Shown here piece after piece: positions 1 to 10,800 of a stretch of DNA of 64,000 nucleotides. The position numbers and the translations under genes are program-made. Source of the DNA: Entoloma clypeatum (taxonomy: Eukaryota > Basidiomycota > Agaricomycetes > Agaricales > Entolomataceae); the NCBI GenBank assembly GCA_963565915.1, contig OY751487.1:1178001-1242000 (forward strand). The letters are read 5' to 3'. Below the pieces are notes generated by a model. The model did not search any database and was not told the origin of the DNA. It saw nothing but the letters and a program-made list of their open reading frames with translations. Positions within the stretch are counted from its first letter, which is position 1. Each line of letters opens with the position of its first letter.

Positions 1-2820
1 AGCTTTCCCACCCATGAAAATTGTATTAGTCTCAGGATCCATGAAACGGTATCCTTTGACCCCTGGCTTTGATCCGAGATAAATCATCAATCGAGATCTA
101 GACTCCAGGGAATTTCTACGTTTTTCTTTTGGGATATACACATATGCCTGACATCCGAAGACTCTGATGCTTGACATATCGGGGATCTCATTGGTCATCC
201 TGAAGTAAGGGGTATTCCATTCGAGACGCTGCATGGGGGTTCTGTTGTAGAGAAAAGCTGCATGTTCCAAACAGAATTCCCACCACATAGGTGGTAAGGA
301 CGCGTCGAAGCGCAAGGCCTGAGATTTCTCCCACAGGGTTCGATTTATCCGTTCTGCTCGACCGTTCTGCTGGTGCTGATACGGGAGTGTGACGTCGATC
401 AGAATTCCATGATCGGCAAGTACATCCTTGTATTCGTTAAATTCTCCACCTCCATCAACTCGCCATTTCTTAGGAGTGGCGGCGAATTGATTCTGGATCA
501 TCACAAGGGATTGTCGTAGTGCCATGACAGCATCCGACTTCTTCCTAAGCAAGACGACCCAGACGTGGGATGAAAAATCGTCCAAAAACGTAAGGAAATA
601 TTTATATTTGTGGTATGATGCCGTGGATATTTGTTTAAGATCGGAATGGATCAGATCAAAGGTTTTTGTTGCCCTTGTTATTGAATTGGGATATGACTGA
701 TTCGGCATTTTCCCTTTGAGGCAACCTGTGCAACTTTCCTGTGATTTCTCACGTACTAGTGTTTCAGGTACCCCTTTGGTACTGGTGGGAATCTTTCGGA
801 GTGCTTGATCATTTGGGTGACCAAGGCGCTTGTGCCATGTTTCAACAGTGATTTCACTCGAGATCGCATGGATCTGGTCATAGCGTATTTCAGTGTCTAA
901 CCAGTAAATGGTTTGACCAAGGATGTGGGGCGAAAACTGGATTTTGCTCAGCCCTTTGGAGATGTTAATTTCTCCACAAGTCCCGTCTACTTTGTAACCA
1001 TGGTTAAGGAAGACGCCTAGGGACAATAGGCGTGTGTCCATGTCCGGGATGTAGAACACCGGTCTGAGAAGATGGGTTTTAATTTCCCCATTTAGGGTGT
1101 GCCGTACTGGAACGGCCCCAACTCCGAGTATTTCCAGTTTCTTCCCTTTAGCTGCAGTTTGGACGAATCGCTTGACCGTGAGAGGTCTATAATATGCGAA
1201 GTCCTTAAACTCATAGGTGAAGTGTAAAGAGGCGCCGGAATCTAGTATCCATTGCGCGCGTTCTTTTTCCTTACAATGTGTACAAGAGGCGAAATGTTTA
1301 ATATATTTTTTATGTAGATCACTGCTAATGTGATCTACGCACTCTGTACTGGTACTGGCTAATATATTATACGTCTGTTGAGAGGTATTATTAGCATTCC
1401 GCAATTGATAAGGTTCAAGAAAGGGTTTCGACGAACCGTCAAGTTCTATCTCATCCTCAAACACATCCGGCCCCATCCGTTCCTGGTCGATGTCCATCAT
1501 CTTCAGCAATTCTTCTATCGACGGGGCTACGCGACGCTGTTTAGCCGGCCTTTCGTCGATGTCAGAGATGATGGTATCTAAGATACGGAGGTTCGACCCA
1601 GAGGGTCGTGCGCCGATTTCTCGGGCAAGCTTTCGCACTTTCTCGTTCTTTTTCCATGCTGAAGGCTTTCCGGAAGGAAGCCCGGTGTACTGAGAGGGAG
1701 GCGGGTTCATGCGTTGCAGGAGTGACTGCATCTTTTCTGACTCAGGCTGCGCGGTACTTGTAGTTTTCCCGCGGCCCGTTACAGTGGTGAAGGCAGGTGC
1801 ATGATGAGGAGGGAGAGGGCAAGGGGCACGTTGACGAGGAGGAAGAGGACAAGGAGCAGGACGACGAAGGGGTTGCTCAATGGCTGGTGCAATAAACTCG
1901 ACCATTTCCTCAGCTTGGTCGGAGTCGTTTTCTGCGTTGTTGGCGCGTTTCTTCTGGTTGCGCCAGCGTCCCTTTCCCTTCTTCTTTTCAGAAGCGGTAC
2001 TCGGGTCGGTTGAGTTAGTCTGCTCATCAGTGTTGTTTCGCGAGGTACTCGGCACTGTCTGCTTTTCCCATTTGGGGTCTTGCCCCTTTCGCTTGGTCCC
2101 GGAGATTTTTCGGGCCTGCTCGTTGGATGCCCGAGTAGACCCAATCGCGTACTTGCGCCTGTACTCCAATACGATGCTGTCGGCAACGGCCTGCCATGTG
2201 AAGTCATCGGCGTCGTAGACCTGGAAGAGGGCGGTGGAGAGCGACGACCAAGCATCGGGAATGGCACTTGCCAGGATCATAGCTTGCATGAGGTCGGGCA
2301 CGACGAAATTCGACTCGCTGAGGCGAGTGAAGAGTGATCCTAGGCATTCGATCTCTGGCACAGGGTCCCGACCTGACAGTTTGAAGGAGGCAGCGGCCTT
2401 AAAATCGCCGAATATGGTGGCGGGGGAGACCTTTGAATACGTGTCCTTCAATGATGTCCAGGCTTCCTTCGAGGTCTTGGCGTCTTTGATGTGTCTCCTG
2501 ATGGCTTCGGAGACCTTGAGGCGGATGGAACCGAGGGCCATGTCATCGTCCCTGATCCAGGTCTTCCTTTCTTTGTGGAAGGCGGGCTGGTCGACGGTGA
2601 CAGTGATGACCGGAGGCTGGGTTGCAGACATCGAAGTGGCAGAGGCAGGAGTGGAGACCGTGACGGTGAAGTCCTCGATAGTGGGGCGCTCAATGTCGCC
2701 GGATACGAGGCGCCAGACTCCTTGATGGAGGAGGTAGGACTTCATCTTCTCGGCCCAACTTTGATAGTCGATGCCGTCGAAGATGGCGATGGAGTCAAGG
2801 GCGGAGCGAGAGGTAGACAT
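1..2820 (-). CDS. Copia C1-1 Gag-Pol polyprotein, N-terminal 940 codons
   Basis: Starts at ATG 2820-2818 (MSTSRSALDS) and stays open to the window edge. In order: a UBN2-type Gag (about residues 1-300), a basic Lys/Arg tract with no visible CCHC knuckle, protease motif LDSGAS after a CTHC pair (near 1240-1260), integrase zinc finger WHKRLGHP...CTGC, the integrase DDE core, and the segment after it ending at TIFMGGKA at base 1. RT and RNase H lie outside the window. The ATG follows a conserved splice-acceptor-like CCTTTTAG, and the same start is used by C1-2 and C1-3. The open frame suggests a young, possibly functional copy; I cannot see its other end. Confidence 0.88.
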   Translation of the reverse strand, partial: MSTSRSALDSIAIFDGIDYQSWAEKMKSYLLHQGVWRLVSGDIERPTIEDFTVTVSTPASATSMSATQPPVITVTVDQPAFHKERKTWIRDDDMALGSIRLKVSEAIRRHIKDAKTSKEAWTSLKDTYSKVSPATIFGDFKAAASFKLSGRDPVPEIECLGSLFTRLSESNFVVPDLMQAMILASAIPDAWSSLSTALFQVYDADDFTWQAVADSIVLEYRRKYAIGSTRASNEQARKISGTKRKGQDPKWEKQTVPSTSRNNTDEQTNSTDPSTASEKKKGKGRWRNQKKRANNAENDSDQAEEMVEFIAPAIEQPLRRPAPCPLPPRQRAPCPLPPHHAPAFTTVTGRGKTTSTAQPESEKMQSLLQRMNPPPSQYTGLPSGKPSAWKKNEKVRKLAREIGARPSGSNLRILDTIISDIDERPAKQRRVAPSIEELLKMMDIDQERMGPDVFEDEIELDGSSKPFLEPYQLRNANNTSQQTYNILASTSTECVDHISSDLHKKYIKHFASCTHCKEKERAQWILDSGASLHFTYEFKDFAYYRPLTVKRFVQTAAKGKKLEILGVGAVPVRHTLNGEIKTHLLRPVFYIPDMDTRLLSLGVFLNHGYKVDGTCGEINISKGLSKIQFSPHILGQTIYWLDTEIRYDQIHAISSEITVETWHKRLGHPNDQALRKIPTSTKGVPETLVREKSQESCTGCLKGKMPNQSYPNSITRATKTFDLIHSDLKQISTASYHKYKYFLTFLDDFSSHVWVVLLRKKSDAVMALRQSLVMIQNQFAATPKKWRVDGGGEFNEYKDVLADHGILIDVTLPYQHQQNGRAERINRTLWEKSQALRFDASLPPMWWEFCLEHAAFLYNRTPMQRLEWNTPYFRMTNEIPDMSSIRVFGCQAYVYIPKEKRRNSLESRSRLMIYLGSKPGVKGYRFMDPETNTIFMGGKA

Positions 2821-3175
2821 TTTAATGAATCTAAAAGGAGTTTTCCCAATCAGTGATGTTCTTTTATGAATTTGATTTTTAGAGAAAACAAATAAATGAT
2901 TCCTCATAACATATTCCCTTTAGGAATAGCGGTTGTGGGAAAAACCCTTTTTGTCAGAAGTGTGTGAGGTACGATCGACGTTTCCACATGATGTGTACTA
3001 AGTCAATCCCCTTAGGGACGCTTCATGACAGGTACTTGTCGTAATGACGTTCCCAGGTTCATGTGTGAAGAAGTAAGACTCAGAACCTAGATCTTTCGAT
3101 CGGTTCTTTGCCAACCAGGGTAGAGTGGGCAGGTACTCGCTGTTGCCAGCGTTTCCCAAGTCCCTCTGCTATCCG

Positions 3176-3187
3176 GGGCCCATAACC
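3176..3187 (-). promoter_or_regulatory. Primer-binding site, half-tRNA(iMet) type
   Basis: Minus-strand GGTTATGGGCCC directly abuts the 5' LTR. It is complementary to the anticodon arm of eukaryotic initiator tRNA-Met, not to a tRNA 3' end. This is the priming mode known for Drosophila copia. The same 12-mer is at 7532-7543 (C1-2) and next to the 5' LTR of C1-3. Confidence 0.75.
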
Positions 3188-3497
3188 TGTTGAAGTTCCA
3201 CCTGGGCGCTAGCCACAGGTGTACTGAGCAACATAGCTACAGTGGAAGTACTCTATGATACCGCTATGGTCACTTACATGGTTTGGAGGGGGTAAGGCTA
3301 GTGAGAGCGGTTGAGGCTGATGAGAGCGATGGAGCTGGTTAAGAGTCAAGAGACAACTTGTTGATATTGACAGTTTCCTGGTCTTATATACCGTACTACT
3401 GTTTGTACCAACCAAACAAGTATGTAATGAAGATATGTAAAGGTCACGTGATGTAATCTAATCTAATCTAATCTACGTGATGGGAAAAGTTTCAACA
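3188..3497 (-). repeat. 5' LTR of Copia C1-1 (310 bp)
   Basis: Bounded by TGTTGAA/TTCAACA inverted termini. On the minus strand it contains a short (GATTA)n array at the U3 start, a TATATAAG box at 3390-3383, and a conserved ATGTAAGT donor-like motif in U5. Immediately inside is the primer site (3176-3187). Confidence 0.93.
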
Positions 3498-3509
3498 CTT
3501 TGAGGGAGG

Positions 3510-4561
3510 CTACGCTGCGGTTTCACCTAAGGCGGCCATCACAGCGTCCCCTCCATTCTCAGCTTGAACCTGCTGTCCCTCCCCAGTTCCCGAGCCCAAA
3601 GCTCTGGGGGTTTGAAGCTCAATGCACGGAGTAGGGGTGAAAACGGGGTGCTGCCCAGGGCATGGCTGGTTCCAATCGGTATTTGCCAACCTATCCTTCT
3701 CAGCCTCTTTTAAATGCTTCCTCTCCAGTTGCTCAGTCATCCCCTTCTTCTTGAAGTCCTCGCGGCGATGACGTTCTTTGATGAGATGCATGAGGGCCGA
3801 CTGCATAGTGCGTAAAGTTTCCTCCTTGACCCGCCCCTCAGCGTCGACAATTTCATGAAGACGCAGCAATGGATGGGTGATGGGGGCGTTGGGGCAAGAG
3901 TAAGAGATATCAACCTGATGAGAGGGCCTTTTGGGACCCACAAACCATCATCAGTAACCGCCGCGAGGCGATAGAGACAAGGGTTATCCTCATTGAACGT
4001 CTTGGCGAAAGATAGATACCTGAGGGGCTTGACTGGATGTGGAGTCGTGCCCTGACTCACGGCAATGTCGTAGCCAAGGATCAATTCAAGGTGTAATGGA
4101 TGAATAGCTTCAATGCTGGAGGCTGAGCTACCCATGGAAGAGATGTAAAAACAGTTGCCTTCGCAGCGAAGGTTTGGATGAATGGCTTTGAGCCTCTGAT
4201 TCACGGTCCGAAGGTGATGAGGAATCCAACCAGGTGGAAGCGAGGAATCCTTAGGCATGATAAAAGTTGGCGAGATGATGGTGGTGTTAAGTTGGAGGGA
4301 ATCGGAAGGGAGGAAGTCATCGAGACCATATACCCAAAACTTTGGCATGGTCTCAGATGCATCCGCAATTATATGCCCTACAAAAATTTGAGGATCATTG
4401 ATTGGAGGTTTGCCAATCCCCTCCGACAGTTCAAAAACTGATTCAACACCAGAAGCTTCAAGATACGGTTCCAGAAGGTTCAAATCCTTCACCTGATGAT
4501 AAGGGAGCCAGGTTTTATCACCTGCTTTCCACAACACCTTGAATAAGCCTGAGTTTTTGAG
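3510..4561 (-). pseudogene. G3 Pol C-terminus: chromodomain-like segment plus long extension
   Basis: Continues the integrase frame after a frameshift near 4540. A chromodomain-like stretch (VLWKAGDKTWLPYH, about 4537-4490) is followed by some 340 residues that I do not recognise. They include a basic, charged helical region (KERHRREDFKKKGM...KHLKEAEKDR) and end in stop 3510-3512. Ty3-type Pol normally ends soon after the chromodomain, so this tail is unusual. There is a frame change around 3900. Copia C1-1 inserted 12 bp after the stop. Confidence 0.6.
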
Positions 4562-6255
4562 CCAACATGTGAGATGATTTTATTGGCTGCCCACTCCCCT
4601 TCAGGATTACTAGTTCCTTCAGGACTGATCTGACCATCACGACGGCCAGGGAAAAGACGATCATCGTTTGGGACATGTGGATGAAGAAGAGACGAATGGA
4701 AGACATTGTGAATCCCGCACTGTCTCATACTGTCAGGGATTTGCACCCAGAAACTATTATTTCTGAAGTCTCTAATTATAGGATAGGGTCCTACATACTT
4801 GGGAATCAATTTCCGGGCAAGACCCTTTGGAAAAGTCATATTCTTGGTAGAAATATAAGCTAACTCATCCATCTGGAAGGGAGCCACCTGACGACGCCTA
4901 TTGGCTGTCCTAATCTGCTTGACATGAGCAGCAAGAATGCTGTCATGAGCGGCAATCAAAGCCCCTTTCAGGTGTTGGGCAAAGACATGAACCCCGGCAA
5001 ATTTGGTAGAATCCACGGAGGTCCAGACCATAGGTCTAGGAATATGTCTGAAGTTCAAAAAGAATGGTGCGTACCCAGTGGTATCAGATCTTGATGAATT
5101 GATGGCAAATTCAACAGCAGGTAATTTAGATACCCAATCTTTCTGGGTTTCCCCGATGCATTGTCGGATCATTTGTACGACAGTTCTATTTGCATGTTCA
5201 GTGGAGCCATCCGTTTCAGGATGGTAAGCACTTGACATTTTCAATTGAGTTCCTATCAATTGATGTAAGTGTTTCCAGAATATACTGGTAAACAATGAAT
5301 CCCGGTCACTCACAATGGCCTTAGGTAGACCATATAATTTATATATGTGTTCAAAGACAAGCTCAGCTACTTGTCGAGCAGTATAATTAGTCCGACTCGG
5401 AACCAAATGCACCATTGCTGTCAAGAGATCAATCATGACAGTAATAGAATCATAAATAGCATCTCGATCTTTGGACTGTGGTAAGGGACCCACAAAATCA
5501 ATGCCGATCACCTCCCAGGGTTGGGTAGGCACGGGCAATGGATGCAATAATCCATATGGTTTCTGATTGCTCGGTTTGGTCTGCTTGCACATGATACATG
5601 ATTCACAAAAGGCCCGAACATCAGCAGTCATTTCTTTCCACCATACTTGATCCCGCAGATAGATCAAGGTCTTATTAGCTCTGAGGTGAGCCAATAAGGT
5701 ATGTGCTTCGGAAATAACTATCTCTCGAACACTTCGAGTACCAACTTTGATTTTCAGGATGCAAAGGACCTTAAGTCCTTCATTGAGCTTTAGGTAAATT
5801 AGCCCATCATTAGTTACTTCGAAGTTTCGAAAGTCGCGGGGTTTGTCAACAATGTTGACAAAAAACCGGTCTTCATTATACCTGCTTTTGATCTCGTTAA
5901 GTAGATCTATTGGTTCCCGCCCTCCATTCATAAGCTCATACAATGGAAGTGGATCCAAATTTTGAGTATCAACTACATTAGTAGTAGTAACCAATTGTTG
6001 AAGATCTCGGGTCCTTTCAGCAATGATAGAATCTCATTTGTGCTCGAGGCTTGGCGCTTGAGTTGACTGAGTAACCATAGTTACCGGCATTTCCTTATTT
6101 GGATTGTTTGTTGATTCTGGTCCACACGCTGGGATCCTTATCACCAGCCGTTGTGGTTTGTCAGAGGTAAGTGGTCCACCACTCTTGCCCTCCTTTCGTT
6201 GCTGAGGACCCTTCAGCACGAAACCTCTGGCCGACCTAGCAGCAAACTCAGCGGC
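4489..6255 (-). pseudogene. G3 integrase region
   Basis: A 501-residue open stretch (5994-4489) holds an HHCC zinc finger (H98, H103, C130, C133 of that stretch) and a D,D35E catalytic core (D166 in GIDFVGP, D230 in VSDRDS, E266 in PETDGSTEH). Upstream (6255-6037) is the linker that followed RNase H, ending in a TGA at 6034-6036 where Arg (CGA) is likely. A frameshift near 4540 separates it from the chromodomain. The left TSD copy of the G2-1 insertion (GCGGC) is at 6251-6255, so the G3 frame is also cut there. Confidence 0.85.
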
Positions 6256-6657
6256 TGTTATGCTTAACAAACCGTTCCAAGGTTCGGGCAGAGTATGCAG
6301 GAAAGTGGAAAGGCGAAGAGCAAAGTGATTGCTAAATCTAAGGAATCTACTATAGTACAAGAGGTTTATATAGGTACTGACTATAGGCGGTAGCGGATAA
6401 GTCAGTACTGCGGAAGGCAGTGCGCATGAGTAAGGCGACTGCGGAAGGCTATGTACAGTGAGTAAGCTGACTGCGGAAAGCAAGTCAGCGCGGGAGCGAA
6501 GTATACTAAAGGGGATGACGAAGTAATGTAATGAGTCAGACTGGGAATCGAAGGTTGCGAAAGTAGACGTTAGACATAGTGAGTTCATAAGAGGGCGCCG
6601 AGTCGGGCCGATAGGTAAAAGATATGACGTGGTCCTCATACCGTAGAGTCCGTAACA
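6256..6657 (-). repeat. 3' LTR of G2-1 (402 bp)
   Basis: Termini TGTTA/TAACA. On the minus strand it has a TATATAAACC box, then AGATTTAGCAA about 33 nt downstream, which is the sequence complementary to the priming site at 18573-18583. The adjoining purine-rich tract on the minus strand (6658-6671, GGAGAGGGGAAC) is the probable plus-strand primer. Confidence 0.92.
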
Positions 6658-6691
6658 TGTTCCCCTCTCCAAGCTCTGTGTCCTCACAGAG

Positions 6692-7063
6692 TCACTGTCC
6701 CCATCCCTCGTTGTTGCCGGGATCGGACCAGTTCGGACTTTCCTTGAGGCTCCAATCATATATCAATTCCTTGTTGATGGCTACAGCGAGCTCGAGGCCT
6801 TTGATGGCCAACCGAATGCATCGGTTTTCGATGACGAGGGTGCTGGTGTAATTCCCGAGAATTTGTTTTTCCTCGGGAGTCGGGGCGACGGGGAGATTGG
6901 ATAGCGAGTGAAGCCGGATATGCATCTGGCGATGGAGGAGGTCGGCAAGGGAAGTTTCGAGAGCATGGATTTGGTCTCTCATGGAGAGTGCTTTGTTCAT
7001 GAGGGCGGCGATGGCAGGGTTGATGTCGGTGGTGGAGGTGGAGGTGACAGTGGTGTTGGACAT
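6692..7063 (-). CDS. G2 accessory ORF3 downstream of pol (intact copy), unknown function
   Basis: A 123-residue ORF from ATG 7063-7061, starting MSNTTVTSTST, lying between the pol stop (about 7190) and the 3' LTR. A longer in-frame start at 7177 exists, but the upstream part is out of frame in the second copy, so the MSN start is preferred. The core (SMRDQIHALETS...HRQMHIRLH...EEK.IL.NYT) looks helical and amphipathic by eye; I see no signal peptide, membrane segment or zinc motif. The G2-2 copy (54835-55203) matches closely, and differences in the core are nearly all synonymous, arguing for selection on a real protein. I recognise no family. It could reach ribosomes through a separate transcript or reinitiation; the sequence does not show which. 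Confidence 0.75.
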   Translation of the reverse strand: MSNTTVTSTSTTDINPAIAALMNKALSMRDQIHALETSLADLLHRQMHIRLHSLSNLPVAPTPEEKQILGNYTSTLVIENRCIRLAIKGLELAVAINKELIYDWSLKESPNWSDPGNNEGWGQ

Positions 7064-7222
7064 GGCGGCGAGGATGGTTGAGAGATAGAAGAAGAAGGGG
7101 GAGGCTATTTTGGGCAGGAAAAGGACTAGAGCGGGGAACTTGGTGTGTGGTTGACTGATGAGGTCGATACTTGTCATGGATTCTGAGAGCTGTCTTTTAT
7201 TGTGGGCGAGACGGGTTCTGCC

Positions 7223-7531
7223 TGTTGAAACTTTTCCATCACGTAGATTAGATTAGATTAGATTATATCACGTGACCTTTACACATCTTCGATTACATAC
7301 TTATTTGGTTGGTACAAACAGTAGTACGGTATATAAGACCAGGAAACTGTCAATATCAATAAGTTGTCTCTTGACTCTTAACCAGCTCCATTGCTCTTAC
7401 CAGCCTCAACCGCTCTCACCAGCCTTACCCCTCCCCAACCATGTAAGTAGCTAGAACGGTTATGTAGAGTACTTCCACTGTAGCTGGTTGCTCAGTACAT
7501 CTGTGGCTAACGCCCAGGTGGAACTTCAACA
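7223..7531 (+). repeat. 5' LTR of C1-2
   Basis: TGTTGAA...TTCAACA. Contains four GATTA units near the start, a TATATAAG promoter box at 7330-7337, and GTAAGT at 7443. It is followed at once by the half-tRNA primer site 7532-7543. Confidence 0.95.
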
Positions 7532-7884
7532 GGTTATGGGCCCCGGATAGCAGAGGGACCTGGGAACGCTGGCAACAGCAAGTACCTGCCCACTCTACCC
7601 TGGTTGGCAAAGAACCAATCGAAAGATCCGGTCTCTGAGTCATACTTCTTCACACATGAACCTGGGAACGTCCATACGACAAGTACCTGTCATGAAGCGT
7701 CCCTAAGGGGATTGACTTAGTACACATCATGTGGAAAAGTCGATCGTACCTCATACACTTCTGATACACAAAAAGGGTTTTTCCCATGACCGCTATTCCT
7801 GAAGGGAATATGTCATGAGAAATCATTTACTTGTTTTCTCAAATCAAAATTCATTATCACTGATTGGGAAAAAACCTTTTTCAG
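7443..7884 (+). other. Candidate leader intron of Copia C1
   Basis: GTAAGT at 7443 inside U5 and CCTTTTTCAG ending at 7884, 11 nt before the Gag ATG (7896), would define a 442-nt intron removing the primer site and leader. The donor is present in the C1 LTRs examined here, and the acceptor survives as CCTTTTAG in C1-1 and C1-3. This is inference from splice signals only. Confidence 0.4.
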
Positions 7885-7895
7885 ATTCATTAAAC

Positions 7896-10800
7896 ATGTC
7901 TACCTCTCGCTCTGCTCTTGACATCATCACCCCCTTCGACGGCATCGACTACCAAAGCTGGGCCGAAAGGATGAAGTCCTACCTCCTTCATCAAGGAGTC
8001 TGGCGCATTGTTTCTGGCGACATCACCCGCCCTGACATCGCCGATTTTACCACTACGGTCTCCACCCCTGGGGCCACTGCTGCTGCTCCCCCTGTGCTGG
8101 CTACCACGGTCGACCAGTCCGGCTTCCGCAAGGAAGAAAAAGCCTGGATCAGGGACGACGACGTAGCTCTCGGGGCGATACGCCTGAAGGTCTCTGAGGC
8201 GATCAGACGCCACATCAAGGACAGCACCTCGGCGCTTGACGCATGGGCAACGCTGAAAGATGCCTATGCCAAGATATCCCCGGCCATCATCTTCGGCGAC
8301 TTCAAGGCCGCCGCTACCTTCAAACTATCTGGATGCGACCCCGTGCCTGAAATCGAGCGCCTGGGGTCACTCTTTGCTCGTCTCAGCGAGTCAAATTTCG
8401 ACGTGCCCGACATGATGCAAGCAATGATCCTCGCCAACGCCATCCCTGACGCATGGTCCTCGCTCTCCACCGCTCTCTTCCAGGTGTACGATGCTGACGA
8501 CTTCACATGGAAAGGAGTTGCCGAAAGCATCATCTCGGAATACAGGCGCAAGTATTTGGTCGGGTCTACTCGTGCGTCCAATGAGCAGGCCCGGAAAATT
8601 TCCAGGACAAAGCGAAAGGGGCAGGACCCCAAATGGGAAAGGCAGCAAAAGCCGAGTACCTTGCAAAACGATGCTGACGAGCAGCCTAACTCGGCCGACC
8701 CAAGTACCGCTCCTGAAAAGAAGAAGGGAAAGGGACGCTGGCGCAATCAGAAGAAAAGCGCTAACAATGCGGACAACATGTCCGACCATGTGGAAGAAAC
8801 GGTTGAGTTTGTTGCTCCTGCCATTCACTTCCCCCCTCTTCCGGCACTGTCCTTCACCACCGTCACTGGCCACGGGAAAACGACAAGTACCACACAGCCC
8901 AATTCAGGAAAAATGCAGTCGCTCCTGCAACGCATGAACCCGCCCCCTTCTCAGTACACCGGACTTCCATCTGGAAAACCGTCTGTGTGGAAAAAGAACG
9001 ATCATGTCTGTAAACTCGCGCGGAACATTGGTGCTCGTCCCTCAGGGTCAAACCTTCGAATTCTGGATACGATTATCCCAGAAGAAGATGGAAGACCATC
9101 CAAGCAGCGTCGAGTCACTCCACCCTTGGATGACTCGCTCAGGATGATGGACATAGACCATCAAAGTGAGCGGATGGGGCCGGAACAATTCGAAGATGGG
9201 CTGATCGAACTTGACGGTTCGTCACATCCTTCTCTCAAACTTGACCAAATGGGAAACGCTAAAAATCACGCACAGACGTTTGAACATATATTAGCTAGTA
9301 CCAATGCAGATAGTATAGATCTCTTTAGTGATGATCTGTACAAAAAATATATCAAACATTTTGCGTCCTGCACACACTGCAAAGAGAAAGAACGTGCTCA
9401 GTGGATCTTAGATTCCGGCGCATCGTTACACTTTACCCATGAGTTTAAAGACTTCACGTACTACAGGCCTCTCAAGGCTAAGCGATTTGTCCAAACAGCT
9501 GCAAAGGGAAAGAAACTGGAAATTCTCGGAGTTGGGGCCGTTCCAGTACGGCATATCCTAAATGGGGAAATAAAAACCCATCTTCTCCGACCTGTATTCT
9601 ACATTCCGGACATGGACACATGCCTATTGTCCCTAGGCGTCTTCCTTAATCACGGTTACAAAGTAGATGGAATGTGTGGAGAAATTAACATCTCCAAAGG
9701 ACAGAACAAAATACAGTTCTCGCCTCACATTCTCGGACAAACCATTTATTGGTTAGACACTGAAATACGCTATGACCAAATCCACGTGATCTCTAGCGAA
9801 ATCACTGTTGAAACCTGGCATAAACGCCTTGGCCACCCAAATGACCAGGCGCTCAATAAGATTCCCACCAGTACCAAAGGAGTATCCAGAACGTTAGTAC
9901 ATGAGAAATCACAGGAAAGCTGCACGGGGTGCCTAAAAGGGAAAATGCTGAATCAATCTTATCCCAACTCGATGACAAGGGCTGTTAAACCCTTTGATTT
10001 AATCCATTCGGATTTGAAGCAGATATCCACGGCATCATACCATAAGTACAAATATTTCCTTACCTTTTTGGACGATTTTTCTTCCCATGTCTGGGTCGTC
10101 TTGCTTAGGAAAAAGTCAGGCGCCATCACGGTGCTGAAACAATTCCTTGCGATGATCCAGAATCAATTCGCCGCCACCCCTAAAAAATGGCGGGTTGATG
10201 GAGGTGGAGAATTTGATGAATACAAGGATGTACTTGCCGATCATGGAATTCTGATCGACGTCACACTCCCATATCAGCATCAGCAGAATGCTAGAGCAGA
10301 ACAGATAAATCGAACTCTGTGGGAAAAATCTCAGGCATTACGCTTCGACACATGCTTACCACCTATGTGGTGGGAATTCTGCCTGGAACATGCAGCATTT
10401 CTCTACAACAGAACCCCCATGCAGCGCCTAGAATGGAAAACCCCTCACTTCAAAGTGACCAATGAGATTCCCGACATGTCCAGTGTCAGAGTGTTTGGAT
10501 GCCAGGCATATGTATATATCCCAAAGGAGAAACATAGGAACTCCCTGGAGTCAAGGTCCTGATTGATGATTTATCTCGGATCGAAACCAGGGGTCAAAGG
10601 ATACCACTTCATGGATCCTGAAACCAATACGATTTTCATGGGTGGAAAAGCTATCTTTGATGAAAGCAAGTACCCTAGATGCCACATCGACCCTTTGCCA
10701 GAAAACCATCCAGAAATGGAAAACCCAGAGCCAGCTGATGAGTTTGAGGATCTCATTCCCGGCAGCAATGATGACGATAGTCACAACGAAACACCTCATG

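Larger units (their letters stand above)
1..3497 (-). mobile_element. Ty1/copia retrotransposon C1-1, 5' part
   Basis: Minus-strand copia element cut by the window edge. Its 5' LTR, primer site, leader and about 940 codons of gag-pol are present. It is inserted in element G3; the flank after the LTR is CTTTG (3498-3502), and the matching duplication should lie left of the window. It shares LTR and protein sequence with C1-2 and C1-3. Unlike them, no stop or frameshift is seen in the visible part. Confidence 0.93.

Noticed and set aside
1779..2267. Minus-strand 162-codon Ser/Pro/Arg-rich frame
   Set aside because: It is out of frame inside the open C1-1 Gag and has shadow-frame composition.
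3459..3475. (GATTA)n arrays as telomere-like repeats
   Set aside because: They occur at the same place near the start of every C1 LTR and do not match fungal telomere units.
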